Positions 51,443 to 60,773 of a DNA stretch of 64,000 nt are shown here, one piece after another (the first letter of the stretch is position 1; the number at the start of each line of letters is the position of its first letter). The position numbers and the translations under genes are program-made. The DNA comes from CAZWBR01 sp964632305 (GTDB lineage Bacteria; Bacteroidota; Bacteroidia; Bacteroidales; Prolixibacteraceae): the NCBI GenBank assembly GCA_964632305.1, contig CAZWBR010000009.1:1-64000 (forward strand), written 5' to 3'. Below the pieces are notes generated by a model that worked only from the letters and a program-made list of their open reading frames with translations, ran no database searches and was not told the DNA's origin.

Positions 51443-52879
51443 ATGAAAAAGAGATATCTGTTTTTACTGATCGCGGCTGTCGCGCTGATTTCAGCCAAGC
51501 CCGATAAAAACTATTACAACGAGAAGTTACGTCCGCAGTTTCACTTTACCCCCGAAAAAAACTGGATGAACGATCCCAGCGGACTGGTTTGGTACGACGG
51601 CGAATATCACCTGTTTTACCAGCACAATCCGTTTGGCCTCGACAGGGGCTTTATGCACTGGGGACACGCGGTGAGTAAAGATCTGGTGCGCTGGGAACAT
51701 CTACCCGTCGCGCTGACCCCCGACGAGGGCTCTGCCGACACCATCCGCTGTACCGCCTTCCCGGGAAGCGCGGTGGTCGATCAGAACAACGTGGCCGGTC
51801 TGCAGAAAGGCGATGACAAAACCCTGCTGGCTTTTTATACCAGCCAGGAATGTGGCCAGCGTCTTGCCTACAGCAACGACAAGGGACGAACCTGGACAAA
51901 ATACGAGAAGAATCCGCTGATCGCGTTCGATAACGACGATGCCCGCGACCCTAAAGTCTTTTTTCACCAACCTTCCGGGAAATGGGTGATGGCGCTTTAC
52001 CGCTGTCCCGGCAACGATAAGAAAAAACAGGGTATCTCCATCTATACCTCCTCCAATCTTCTCGATTGGGAGTTCCAAAGCCACGTGGAAGGTTATTACG
52101 AATCGCCCGACCTCTTCGAGATACCGCTCGATGGTCAAACGGATCAAAAAAAATGGGTCTTGCTGGGCGCCGACGGAGCTTACCAGGTAGGCACTTTCGA
52201 CGGGAAAACCTTCACCCCCGAAACCAAAAAGAGAAGACTCGACTATGGGCGTAACTTCTATGCTTCCCAGACCTGGTCGAACCAGCCGGAGGGTAAACTG
52301 ATCCAGGTGGCCTGGATGAAGGGAGGCGAATATCCCGGGATGCCGTTTAACGGTCAGCTCAGTTTCCCTACCGAACTATCGCTGCGTACCACCCACGATG
52401 GGCCCGCCCTTTGCCGTAAACCAATCGCCGCGATCGCTTCGCTCTACGATCAGAGCACTAAAAAGGAGGATAAAAACTATCTCCCGGGTCTGAAAACAAA
52501 TCTGTTAGGTTCTCTCAAAGGCGATGCTTTCCATATCAAGGCGGTTTTCGATCCCAAAACTTCCGATGTCTTCGGGTTTGTGGTACGAAGCGGAAAAACC
52601 TCAAGCGGAATGGAGATACGTTACGAGACCGCAAAAAATAATCTCTATGTCAACGGATCAGAGATGATCGTCAGGCCTGTGGATGGAAAGATAGAGATGG
52701 AAATCTTAGTCGACCGCTCCTCTATCGAGATCTTCTGCAACGGCGGCGAACAGGTGATCTCCACCTGCTTCACCCCCGAGGCGGGCGACGAGGATCTGGT
52801 CCTCCTTACACAGGGCGGCGAGCTGTACGTGAAATCATTAGAGATATATAAACTTCGCTCAGCCTGGGTAGAGAAATAA
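51443..52879 (+). CDS. GH32 fructan beta-fructosidase (levanase/inulinase type)
   Basis: The 478-residue secreted glycoside hydrolase has a signal peptide (about 1-18). The five-bladed propeller contains the nucleophile motif WMNDPSGLVW (about residues 40-49), FYQHNPFG (about 59), the RDP motif ARDPKVFFH (about 172) and the acid/base Glu in YYESPDLFEIP (about 218), where most relatives have EC-PD. A C-terminal beta-sandwich (about 340-478) ends VKSLEIYKL, typical of GH32. It cleaves terminal fructose from fructans or sucrose. No SusC/SusD or fructokinase is adjacent. An inverted repeat and TAnnTTTG box upstream suggest sugar-dependent control. Confidence 0.93.
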   Translation: MKKRYLFLLIAAVALISAKPDKNYYNEKLRPQFHFTPEKNWMNDPSGLVWYDGEYHLFYQHNPFGLDRGFMHWGHAVSKDLVRWEHLPVALTPDEGSADTIRCTAFPGSAVVDQNNVAGLQKGDDKTLLAFYTSQECGQRLAYSNDKGRTWTKYEKNPLIAFDNDDARDPKVFFHQPSGKWVMALYRCPGNDKKKQGISIYTSSNLLDWEFQSHVEGYYESPDLFEIPLDGQTDQKKWVLLGADGAYQVGTFDGKTFTPETKKRRLDYGRNFYASQTWSNQPEGKLIQVAWMKGGEYPGMPFNGQLSFPTELSLRTTHDGPALCRKPIAAIASLYDQSTKKEDKNYLPGLKTNLLGSLKGDAFHIKAVFDPKTSDVFGFVVRSGKTSSGMEIRYETAKNNLYVNGSEMIVRPVDGKIEMEILVDRSSIEIFCNGGEQVISTCFTPEAGDEDLVLLTQGGELYVKSLEIYKLRSAWVEK

Positions 52880-52906
52880 ACTGAACACTCCCCTTCACCG
52901 ATCGGT

Positions 52907-53701
52907 ATGACCAGTTTCGATTACCATATGCACACCCACCTCTCCGATGGCGCCAACAGCCACGAGGAGATGGTGCTGGCTGCTATTGATAAAGGATTCG
53001 GCGAGATCGGCTTCTCCGACCATTTCTGCATCAGGCAGCCCTGCCGTTGGGCCGTGGGCACCGACGGTATCGCCCTGCTGGAGGAAAGGGTCAGGGCCAT
53101 GCAGGCGAAATACAGCGACCGGATCACTATCCTCTTTGGCCTCGAGGTCGATTATTTTCCCACCCTCGAAGCGGAGATCCGCGAGGCCCTCAGCCCCTTC
53201 AGCTTCGATTACGTCACCGGCTCGGTCCATTTCCTCGACGACTGGAACTACGACACCGCCCCCGAAGGGTACGACCGCTATTCGACCGATTATATCTATC
53301 AGTGGTACTTCGGCGAATTGCAGAAAGCCGCCCGGTCGGGGCTCTTCAACATCATGGCCCACCCCGACCTGATCAAGAAGTTCCGCATATGGCCCGAGAC
53401 CACCCCGCTGAACCTTTTCCGCGAAACGGCCAGTGTCTTTGCCCAATCGGGCGTCGCCTTCGAGGTGAACACCAGCGGAAAAGATCGTCCCTGCGGCGAG
53501 TTCTTCCCGGGAACGGAATTTCTCGAAGTGCTCCATCACGCCGGGGTGCCCGTCACGCTGGGCTCCGATTCGCACCGCAGCGACCAGATCGGCCGCTATT
53601 TCGATGAAGCAAGGGCGCTGCTCGGCCAGGTGGGTTATCGTTCGCTCACCCGGTTCCGTCACCGCCACCCGATCGCCGAACCGCTGACGGTCCCGGCCTG
53701 A
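52907..53701 (+). CDS. PHP-domain histidinol-phosphatase family protein
   Basis: The 264-residue protein has the PHP metal ligands: DYHMHTHLSDGANS (about residues 5-18), IGFSDHF (about residue 41), GLEVDY (about 82), VHFLDDW (about 107), FNIMAHPDLIKKF (about 147-159) and SDSHRSDQIG near residue 223. This set suits histidinol-phosphatase of the HisK type, which removes phosphate in histidine synthesis. No other his genes are near, so another phosphoester is possible. It starts 27 bp after the GH32 stop on the same strand. Confidence 0.85.
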   Translation: MTSFDYHMHTHLSDGANSHEEMVLAAIDKGFGEIGFSDHFCIRQPCRWAVGTDGIALLEERVRAMQAKYSDRITILFGLEVDYFPTLEAEIREALSPFSFDYVTGSVHFLDDWNYDTAPEGYDRYSTDYIYQWYFGELQKAARSGLFNIMAHPDLIKKFRIWPETTPLNLFRETASVFAQSGVAFEVNTSGKDRPCGEFFPGTEFLEVLHHAGVPVTLGSDSHRSDQIGRYFDEARALLGQVGYRSLTRFRHRHPIAEPLTVPA

Positions 53702-53852
53702 ACCAACTCCCCCCAATATTCATCTGCCTTCTTTCACAGTGCTCTTCATCCGAGTCTCACCCGGTTTTTATCCTTAAGGCTCCTTTTTTTACCTGTTTTG
53801 TCCAAAAAAAATATCCGTATCAACTCCTGATCAAAGGCATACCAAGTCAAGG

Positions 53853-53885
53853 GTTTATTCGTACTTTGTTCGTAGTTTGTTCGTA
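53853..53885 (-). repeat. Three 11-bp direct repeats TACGAAxAAAx, inverted copy
   Basis: On the minus strand TACGAACAAAC, TACGAACAAAG and TACGAATAAAC follow each other without gap. They are preceded by ACGTAGTTTCTTTAT about 20 bp upstream, as at 14.25-14.32 kb. Confidence 0.75.
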
Positions 53886-54159
53886 CTTTATAGGTATAAT
53901 ATATAAAGAAACTACGTAGAAAATACACAGAAACTACCTTCAAAGTCCGGCGAGGGTATGGCTTTGATCCGAAGTCGGAGCAGCCGAAAGGAAAATTTAA
54001 AAGTTATTAATGGAATCTTTCCGGGAAGCTACCCCTGGAAAATGGGATATGATGCAAAATTGACAGGGGAGATGCTCCCCCGGATAGACCATACAGTGAT
54101 TTCAGGGATAGGATTTATTATTTCCTGCTTCTAACTGTAATCTTTTCCTTACGGCCCTG

Positions 54160-54680
54160 AGGGGGCCAAATCTCAATAACCGTGGGTGTAACCCACGGGA
54201 ATCGGGTGAGCATCGCGTAACCCGGGGCAAACACACTGATCTTCAACCGGCGCATCGCAGTCCTTACTTTAATGTGCCCTCCTCGGCCTGTCCCGAGTAA
54301 CGGAATGAATTCGGGATTGTGCCACTTTCTTTCCCTCTGAAAAGAAAACCTGTATCCGTTCATCTTTCGATCAGTTAGCACACCCTGGAGAGTACTATGT
54401 AACAGAACCTCTTTTGAAATTTGAGAAACATTGGGATCATTGTCCCGGTAAGGGCAATACATCGGTAGAAAATAATGGTTCGTTCATTTGTTCCGCCCCG
54501 TCCGGGGCGGGCGAATCATTTGTGTGCCATTTCTTCTACCGATGTTTCGTGTCTAATGGCACGGGGGTACAACCTTCCGGTTATAATTTCCTTCTTCATC
54601 CTCTTTATTGCCAATGTCTAAACCTCACTATTCATGTAGAGGTTCCTCGCTGTGCATCGGAATGAGGAACCTCAGGGACA
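54160..54680. repeat. Cluster of strong palindromes
   Basis: At least four separate perfect or near-perfect inverted repeats (9-10 bp arms) lie within about 500 bp, unrelated in sequence to the tyrosine-transposase repeats. They may be a second REP-like family. Confidence 0.55.
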
Positions 54681-54795
54681 AATACTATTTGGGATTGTGC
54701 AGACTAATTTTCCTTTCTGAGAAAATTGAAGGGGATGCGATGGCGAAGCACAAATCCGGAGTGTTTACCCGAACATTAGTGCAAAGAATCTGAAA

Positions 54796-55079
54796 AGCAC
54801 TTCCAAAGTTTCAAACTTTGGAAGTGCTGTGCCTGAACAACTATTTGTTACGGCAGAGACCTGAAAGGTCTTACAGTGACAGAACAGGGCATGAGCCCTG
54901 TGAAAAGGAGAGATAGGGGAAATCGGAGGTCTGGAAGACCGGCATGTGTCGAACGGATTTGATGATTTGGTTTTGTTTTAATTTAATACATGCCGGCCTT
55001 ACATGCCTTTGAGGTATAATTGTTGGCCGTTTTCACGGGCCTGACGGCCTGTGCTGTCACCTGTCGGACCTTCGGCCCT
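54796..55079. mobile_element. Transposase-less palindromic element related to the 15.8-17.4 kb repeats
   Basis: It opens with the near-perfect hairpin AGCACTTCCAAAGTTT/AAACTTTGGAAGTGCT (54796-54828), as the 15.8 kb block opens with the related AGCTTTTCCAAAG hairpin. Then come one forward unit (54855-54946) and one inverted unit (54987-55079) of the same 93-bp type, sharing the words GACCTGAAAGGTC and GGCCTGTGCTGTCAC. There is no transposase between them. It looks like a non-autonomous element mobilised by the tyrosine transposase. Confidence 0.8.
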
Positions 55080-55408
55080 TTAATCGGTTTTTTGCCGATA
55101 ATAGGGACCTTCCCTTATACCATTACGTAGAATATAACTCCCAAAAATGATGAAGTGCAATGAGTGGGACGTTTAAATGGAGTGGGGCACTGTCAGGGGA
55201 ATGGATTTCCAATCCATTCGTTTTTTCAGATTCAGAAGTCCCCGAACAGGAATGATGATGAGAAAGTAGGACGTTTGAGAGGTGTGCCGGGAGATCGTAA
55301 AAAGAAAAATCAGGGGGTAAAGATTATTCAGGGAGCGAATTAAAAGTGAAACCGAAGATGAATTATGAACGTACTGGTTTAAAATGAACGGCAAATAAAT
55401 ATTATCTT

Positions 55409-55416
55409 TACATTTG
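55409..55416 (+). promoter_or_regulatory. -7 promoter box of dxs
   Basis: TACATTTG matches TAnnTTTG exactly and lies 45 bp before the preferred ATG. It supports the start at 55461. Confidence 0.6.
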
Positions 55417-55460
55417 CGGTTTTTCTAACTTAAGAACGATTGAATACCCAATATTTGGCC

Positions 55461-57359
55461 ATGGCGAATATTAATTTGCTCGAAACCATAGATTATCCGT
55501 CTGATTTGAGAGAGATCAAGGAGAAGGATCTGCCGCAGGTTTGCAATGAGCTGCGGGAGTTTATCATCCGGGAGGTTTCTTCCAATCCGGGACATTTCGG
55601 CGCCAGTTTGGGGGTTGTAGAGTTGACGGTCGCCCTTCATTACGTTTACAATACCCCTTATGACAAGCTGGTCTGGGATGTCGGGCATCAGGCTTACGGA
55701 CACAAGATATTAACGGGACGCCGGAAAGTATTCAATACCAACCGGCTATATAAAGGGATCAGCGGTTTCCCCTCTCCGAGAGAGAGTGAGTACGACGCTT
55801 TTGGTGTTGGCCATTCTTCGACGTCGATATCGGCGGCGCTGGGTATCTCGATTGCTTCAGAGTTGAACGGTGAGTCTGACCGTAAGGTCGTGGCTATAAT
55901 TGGCGATGGCTCCATGACGGGAGGGATGGCTTTTGAAGGATTGAACAATGCCGGTGCAAGCAATGCCGATCTGCTCGTTATCCTGAACGATAATAATATG
56001 TCTATCGATCCCAGCGTGGGCAGTTTCAGCCGTTACCTGGTTCAGATGCAGACTTCGAAGGTGTATAACCGGTTGAAATCGAGGATCTGGAAGTTATTAG
56101 GGAAGTTGAATAAGGTTGGCCCTAAGGCGCGTACGGTTTTGCAGAAGCATCAACATGCCGTAAAATCAATGGTGCTGAAGGAGAGTAATCTCTTCGAATC
56201 GCTGGGTTTCAGATATTTCGGTCCGGTTGACGGTCACGATATCAACGGTTTAATCCGGTTACTGAAAGATCTTCGGGAGATTCCCGGTCCAAAGCTTTTG
56301 CATCTTAAAACCGTTAAAGGGAAAGGATTTATGCCGGCCGAAAAGGATGCCACGAAATGGCATGCGGCTCCGGGAAAGTTTGATATAAAGACAGGCGAGA
56401 TCTTTTCGGAGCCATCCGATAGTCCGGTTCCACCGAAATATCAGATGGTTTTTGGCAAGACGTTGCTTGATCTGGCCGGGAAGAACGAAAAAATTGTGGG
56501 GATCACCCCGGCAATGCCCAGTGGTTGTTCGATGAACCTGATGATGGAGAAGATCCCTGAACGGACCTTCGATGTCGGGATTGCCGAACCGCACGCGGTG
56601 ACCTTTGCCGCCGGTCTCTCGATCAGCGGGATGATTCCTTTCGTGAATATCTATTCCTCCTTTATGCAGCGGTCGTATGACCAGATTATCCACGATGTTG
56701 CGCTTCAGAAGCTGAACGTGGTGTTGTGTATGGACCGGGGAGGATTGGTGGGCGCCGATGGTGCGACCCATCACGGGGTCTTCGATCTGGCTTTTCTTCG
56801 TAACATCCCGAATTTAACCGTTTCGGCCCCGATGGACGAGATGGAGCTTCGTAATTTAATGTTCACGGCACAGCTCCCCGATAAAGGTCCTTTCACAATC
56901 CGCTATCCTCGCGGGAACGGGGCGAACACCGACTGGGAGAATGAATACCGGGAGATCCCGGTAGGGAAAGGGCGCATGATCAGCGATGGTGACGATGTGG
57001 CGGTTTTGTCGATCGGCCATCCGGGCAATTTTGTTGTCGCGGCCAGGGAGAGATTATTGAAGGAAGGTGTTTCGGTGGCCCATTACGATATGCGGTTTGT
57101 CAGACCGCTCGATCATGAGATTCTCGATGGGGTAGCCGCCCGTTTTGAAAAGATCGTGACCGTGGAAGACGGGGTCGTTGAAGGTGGGTTTGGAAGCGCC
57201 GTACTGGAATATTTCTCGAATATGGGTGTGGCGAAAACGATTGTACGACTGGGTGTTCCGGATCGGTTTGTAGAGCATGGGAGCCAGGCTGAGCTTCAGT
57301 GCGAATGCGGATTTGATGAAGAGGGAATTTACCGGGCCATCCGTCGTCTTGTTAAGTAG
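55461..57359 (+). CDS. dxs: 1-deoxy-D-xylulose-5-phosphate synthase
   Basis: This thiamine-diphosphate enzyme has about 632 residues and is the first step of MEP isoprenoid synthesis. I use the ATG giving ANINLLETIDYPSDL; a TTG start 21 bp upstream adds seven residues of little support. Motifs: LVWDVGHQAYGHKILTGR (about residues 72-89), the TPP motif VVAIIGDGSMTGGMAFEGLNNAG with NDNNMSI (about 141-190), the transketolase pyrimidine domain with FDVGIAEPHAVTFAAGL (about 370) and FVNIYSSFMQRSYDQ, and a C-terminal VLSIGHPGNFVVAA domain. Full length. The exact TAnnTTTG box upstream fits a housekeeping promoter. IspD lies at 3.3 kb. Confidence 0.96.
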   Translation: MANINLLETIDYPSDLREIKEKDLPQVCNELREFIIREVSSNPGHFGASLGVVELTVALHYVYNTPYDKLVWDVGHQAYGHKILTGRRKVFNTNRLYKGISGFPSPRESEYDAFGVGHSSTSISAALGISIASELNGESDRKVVAIIGDGSMTGGMAFEGLNNAGASNADLLVILNDNNMSIDPSVGSFSRYLVQMQTSKVYNRLKSRIWKLLGKLNKVGPKARTVLQKHQHAVKSMVLKESNLFESLGFRYFGPVDGHDINGLIRLLKDLREIPGPKLLHLKTVKGKGFMPAEKDATKWHAAPGKFDIKTGEIFSEPSDSPVPPKYQMVFGKTLLDLAGKNEKIVGITPAMPSGCSMNLMMEKIPERTFDVGIAEPHAVTFAAGLSISGMIPFVNIYSSFMQRSYDQIIHDVALQKLNVVLCMDRGGLVGADGATHHGVFDLAFLRNIPNLTVSAPMDEMELRNLMFTAQLPDKGPFTIRYPRGNGANTDWENEYREIPVGKGRMISDGDDVAVLSIGHPGNFVVAARERLLKEGVSVAHYDMRFVRPLDHEILDGVAARFEKIVTVEDGVVEGGFGSAVLEYFSNMGVAKTIVRLGVPDRFVEHGSQAELQCECGFDEEGIYRAIRRLVK

Positions 57360-57480
57360 CAGCGGTTGGCCGATTGAAAAATTTTACCGGTCAACAGGGG
57401 CGAAGAAGGCCTGTTTTTCGATAAAGGGAGTAAGAAGGTTCAAAAAAAAATCATTTCTTACGTTGTATTATAATTTTTTA

Positions 57481-57488
57481 TACTTTTG
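57481..57488 (+). promoter_or_regulatory. -7 promoter box of the yceD-rpmF unit
   Basis: TACTTTTG matches TAnnTTTG, 24 bp before the ATG at 57513. Confidence 0.55.
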
Positions 57489-57512
57489 CAAAGCTTTAAA
57501 AAGGGGAACGTT

Positions 57513-58046
57513 ATGAACTACCTGTCGCAATATACCATTCCGTTTTCCGGTTTAAAAGAGGGAAAGCATCTGTTTGAATTTACAGCAGATGATCGTTTTT
57601 TTGCCGGATTTGAACAGGGTGAGATTGAAAGAGGAGATGTTGCGGTTCAGGTAGAACTGGAGAAGCGCTCCACTTATATGGCGTTGATATTTACCATCAA
57701 AGGCGAAGTTGAATTGACTTGCGACCGTTGCCTTGAGAAGTATATGCAACCCATTAAGAGCCGTAATCGGCTGATGGTTAAATTCAGTGAAGAGAAGATC
57801 GAGGATGATGTGGAGATTATCTACCTTCATCCGAGTGAATATCAGCTTGAAGTAGCCCAGTTGATATACGAGTTCATCGTTTTGAGTTTGCCTATTCGTC
57901 ATGTTCATCCCGACGACAAAGAAGGGAAGAGCCTCTGCGATGCGGACATGCTTAAGAAATTAGATGAATACAAAACTTCCGGTCGTGAGAAGGACGAGCC
58001 GGAAGATCCGAGATGGAATGAATTGAAAAAAATTATTGGTAATTAA
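57513..58046 (+). CDS. yceD: YceD/DUF177 family protein
   Basis: The 177-residue protein starts at the ATG after AAAAGGGGAACGTT (ribosome site); a TTG 27 bp upstream would add nine residues. The family core VELTCDRCLEKYMQPI with the Cys pair (about residues 68-83) and an acidic C-terminal half with DPRWNELKKI are present. YceD is linked in many bacteria to ribosomal protein L32 and to 23S rRNA accumulation, and is encoded directly before rpmF here with a 17-bp gap. Plastid homologues act in rRNA processing. Cytosolic. Confidence 0.9.
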   Translation: MNYLSQYTIPFSGLKEGKHLFEFTADDRFFAGFEQGEIERGDVAVQVELEKRSTYMALIFTIKGEVELTCDRCLEKYMQPIKSRNRLMVKFSEEKIEDDVEIIYLHPSEYQLEVAQLIYEFIVLSLPIRHVHPDDKEGKSLCDADMLKKLDEYKTSGREKDEPEDPRWNELKKIIGN

Positions 58047-58063
58047 AGTAAAGATTATTAAAA

Positions 58064-58249
58064 ATGGCACATCCTAAGCACAAACACTCCAAAACGAGAA
58101 GAGATAAGCGCAGAACGCATGACAAGACTACGCCTGCCACGATTGCAGCTTGCTCAAATTGCGGTACAGCTGTGAAATACCATACTGTTTGCCCGGAATG
58201 CGGGTATTACAGGGGCAAATTGGCTATCGAAAAAGCTGCCGCTGTTTAG
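58064..58249 (+). CDS. rpmF: 50S ribosomal protein L32
   Basis: The 61-residue ribosomal protein begins AHPKHKHSKTRRDKRR, with a zinc ribbon CSNCG...CPECGYYRG (residues 30-49) that marks the zinc-containing C+ form. It follows yceD by 17 bp in the conserved yceD-rpmF order and ends before a terminator. The usual plsX/fabH genes do not follow. Confidence 0.97.
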   Translation: MAHPKHKHSKTRRDKRRTHDKTTPATIAACSNCGTAVKYHTVCPECGYYRGKLAIEKAAAV

Positions 58250-58297
58250 ATATTCAAAATCAGGAGATTAGTTCTTCTGGAGAGGAATAAAAGTATT

Positions 58298-58326
58298 AAA
58301 AAAAATCCCATATGGGATTTTTTTTT
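58298..58326 (+). terminator. Terminator of yceD-rpmF
   Basis: The stem AAAAAAATCCCAT/ATGGGATTTTTTT with almost no loop is followed by T residues, about 50 bp after rpmF. Confidence 0.8.
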
Positions 58327-58415
58327 GCTTAAATTAGTTTGTACTCTCCTTCATATTGGACATTTTTGTACTTTAATCACCGCTTTTTTATCAACGAATT
58401 CAAAACAATTGTATC

Positions 58416-58796
58416 ATGTCAAAACCTGTAATCAACGAATTCAAAGCCTTGAATACCATTGCTCAGGATACCCGTATCAAAGGAAATATTGAATCGAATG
58501 GCGATATCCGTCTGGATGGGCAACTCGAAGGAGATATTGATTGCAAAGGAAGGGTGGTGATTGGTCCGGAGGCAAAAGTGAAAGGGACCATTCGTTGTAA
58601 AAACGGGGAGATCATGGGCCTGATCGAAGGAGAGATCATTGTTGCCGATTTACTCTCGCTCAAGAGTACGGCCAATATATCGGGCGACCTGACGATGGGG
58701 AAATTGTCGGTTGAACCCGGTGCACGGTTTGTCGGGAATTGCAGGATGCACGGTGTTGAGGAATTCACTGCTGAAGCCGACGTGCCGGAGAGATAA
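58416..58796 (+). CDS. Bactofilin family cytoskeletal protein
   Basis: The 126-residue bactofilin (polymer-forming, right-handed beta-helix) has the repeats IAQDTRIKGNIESNGDIRLDGQLEGDIDCKGRVVIGPEAKVKGTIRCKNGEIMGLIEGEI in which hydrophobic and Gly positions recur about every six residues. A short N-terminal peptide and a 12-residue acidic C-terminal tail are outside the helix. Bactofilins form filaments on the cytoplasmic face of the membrane, where they help organise cell shape or cell-wall enzymes. Single gene after the yceD-rpmF terminator, convergent with the Na/Pi transporter. Confidence 0.93.
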   Translation: MSKPVINEFKALNTIAQDTRIKGNIESNGDIRLDGQLEGDIDCKGRVVIGPEAKVKGTIRCKNGEIMGLIEGEIIVADLLSLKSTANISGDLTMGKLSVEPGARFVGNCRMHGVEEFTAEADVPER

Positions 58797-58840
58797 TGCC
58801 TGCCCGGATAGTTCTATCCTGATCCTTTAACATAAAGAGG

Positions 58841-60526
58841 TCAATCCGCCTTTACCATTGCCTGGGATACATTGATGACATAGTCTCCCAGTTTTTCACA
58901 TTCACTGAAGATATCGTTGTAGAAGATCCCGGTCTGATAATCGTATGCTCCTTTGCCAAGGTTGTCAAGATGTTCGGTCTTCAGCAGGTCGCGTAGTCGG
59001 TTGATCTCGCTCTCTTTTTTCATCGCCTCTTTCAGGTCGACCGGCTGGTTGGAGGCCAGGTTCCTGGTCATGATTTCGAGAGACTCCTTAGCCAGCACAA
59101 ACATCTTGTCCAGATTTTCAGTAATGACAGGGGCGAAGGTGATATCTGTTTCCCTGGCGCGTTCGAGTATCCGGCCGATGGAATGGCAGGAGTCCCCGAT
59201 ACTTTCGATATTGTCGATCTGTTTAAGGAGAGAGGCAATGGTTTTTGCGGAGTGTTCACTGAGGTTGGACTCGCTGACTTTGTTCAGGTAGTGTGCGATG
59301 TCGACTTCGACTTTGTCGCACGACTCTTCATTTTTAACCAGTTTCTCGAATATCTTCCTGAACTTCTTTTTATCCGTCTCCTTGTACAGTTTCTCTGTCC
59401 GGTAGAACATTTTAGTTGCCCGCTGGCCATAGAGGGCGACTTCTTTCTGGGCCAGGAAGAGCGAAGCTTCGGGGGTGGAGAGCATCCCTGTTGAGATATG
59501 TTGAAGGGTGAAAACCTCATCGTCGGGCGCTTTCTCGGGAACCATCCGGGTAGCAATCCTGGCGATATGGCCAACAAACCAGATCAGGATCAGGGTGTTG
59601 AGGATATTGAACAGGGAATGGAACAGGGACAGTGCGACGGGGATAGCTTCGAACGATTCGAAAGGATTGCCCCCGCCTGAGGTGGTGACAATATAAGCGA
59701 TCCCTTTCAGGAAGAACGGGAAGATCAATAATACCCAGAAAACGCCGAAAAGGTTAAAAATGAAATGGGCCCTGGCTGCCCGTTTGGCGTTGGTGTTGGC
59801 TACCAACGCGGCAAGATTGGCGGTAATCGTGGTGCCGATGTTTTCGCCCAGGACCATCGCGGCGGCCAGATCGAACTGTATCCATCCGTTATTGCACATG
59901 ACCAGTGTGAGGGCCATGGTGGCGCTGGATGATTGAATGACAATGGTTAATAAGGTCCCGATGGCAACGAAGAGGATGTATCCAATATATCCCCAGGAAG
60001 CCAGATTTTTTATTCCTTCAAAGATAGCCGGGCTCTGAGAGATATCGGGGACCGAATCTTTAAGATATTCGAGACCGAGAAAGAGAAAAGCAAATCCGAG
60101 AACACATTCAGCAATGGAACGCCGCCTCCGATCGTTGGTGAAGAGGAAGGGAAGGGCTATGCCGATTAGGGGAAGAGCGATCTTGGCCATGCTGACTTTG
60201 AATCCAAGTATGGAGATCAGCCATGCAGTCACCGTGGTGCCGATATTGGCCCCCATGATCACTCCGACGGATTCGACCAACGATAATAAGCTTGCATTGA
60301 CAAAGCTCACCACCATAACCGTGGTGGCCGAGGAAGATTGGATGATTGTGGTAATCAACATTCCGGTGAGAACCCCTTTGAAACGGTTGGAGGTCATCGA
60401 TGCGAGGATGCTCCTCATCTTCTGCCCGGCAATTTTCTGCAACGACTCGCTCATCAGTTTCATCCCGTAGAGAAAAACGCCAAGCGAACCGAGTAGTCTT
60501 AAAAAGTCGAATAATGTGTAGTTCAC
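58841..60526 (-). CDS. Na+/phosphate cotransporter family protein with C-terminal PhoU domain
   Basis: In this 561-residue protein, residues 1-330 hold eight or so membrane segments with the two inverted NptA-type repeats: GMLITTIIQSSSATTVMVVSFVNA (about residue 55) and LLTIVIQSSSATMALTLVMCNNGW (about residue 191), whose QSSSAT loops form the substrate/sodium site. Residues 345-555 form a soluble PhoU-like helical domain. It imports phosphate with sodium across the inner membrane, or regulates phosphate. No pho or pst genes are near. Convergent with the bactofilin gene. Confidence 0.92.
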   Translation of the reverse strand: MNYTLFDFLRLLGSLGVFLYGMKLMSESLQKIAGQKMRSILASMTSNRFKGVLTGMLITTIIQSSSATTVMVVSFVNASLLSLVESVGVIMGANIGTTVTAWLISILGFKVSMAKIALPLIGIALPFLFTNDRRRRSIAECVLGFAFLFLGLEYLKDSVPDISQSPAIFEGIKNLASWGYIGYILFVAIGTLLTIVIQSSSATMALTLVMCNNGWIQFDLAAAMVLGENIGTTITANLAALVANTNAKRAARAHFIFNLFGVFWVLLIFPFFLKGIAYIVTTSGGGNPFESFEAIPVALSLFHSLFNILNTLILIWFVGHIARIATRMVPEKAPDDEVFTLQHISTGMLSTPEASLFLAQKEVALYGQRATKMFYRTEKLYKETDKKKFRKIFEKLVKNEESCDKVEVDIAHYLNKVSESNLSEHSAKTIASLLKQIDNIESIGDSCHSIGRILERARETDITFAPVITENLDKMFVLAKESLEIMTRNLASNQPVDLKEAMKKESEINRLRDLLKTEHLDNLGKGAYDYQTGIFYNDIFSECEKLGDYVINVSQAMVKAD

Positions 60527-60773
60527 GGATCTGGTACTATGATTTCGATGGGTGTAAAATTATCTTTTCCAATTGGAAATCAGGAAAAAAATTGACGGTT
60601 CTTTTCCGGTTATTTTTTGTTGTGAGATTCCGAAGTGCTAATATTTCGTGTAAAGTGGTTGTTTTTTAGGTAGTCAGGAATAAAGTTGAGGTTGTATATC
60701 TTTAATGTTTGGTAATTTTCTTTCAAAAAAATGCGATTAATACTACTTTCGCAGTTTACAATCTGATTGTTTT

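Larger units (their letters stand above)
53702..54795. other. Non-coding, palindrome-rich region
   Basis: No gene is supported. Elements seen: the inverted copy of the 11-bp repeat element (53853-53920), stem-loops CCGTGGGTGTAACCCACGG (about 54180) and CCGCCCCGTCCGGGGCGG (about 54495), a long-range inverted repeat ATCGGTAGAA/TTCTACCGAT (54462-54543) and GAGGTTCCTC/GAGGAACCTC (54639-54673). A 114-codon frame on the minus strand (54118-54462) lacks family features and crosses several of these hairpins. Confidence 0.6.

Noticed and set aside
52895..53716. 273-codon minus-strand frame
   Set aside because: It is antisense to the PHP phosphatase gene, whose metal ligands are all present.
54118..54462. 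114-codon minus-strand frame
   Set aside because: It runs through several palindromes, has no family similarity and no ribosome site.
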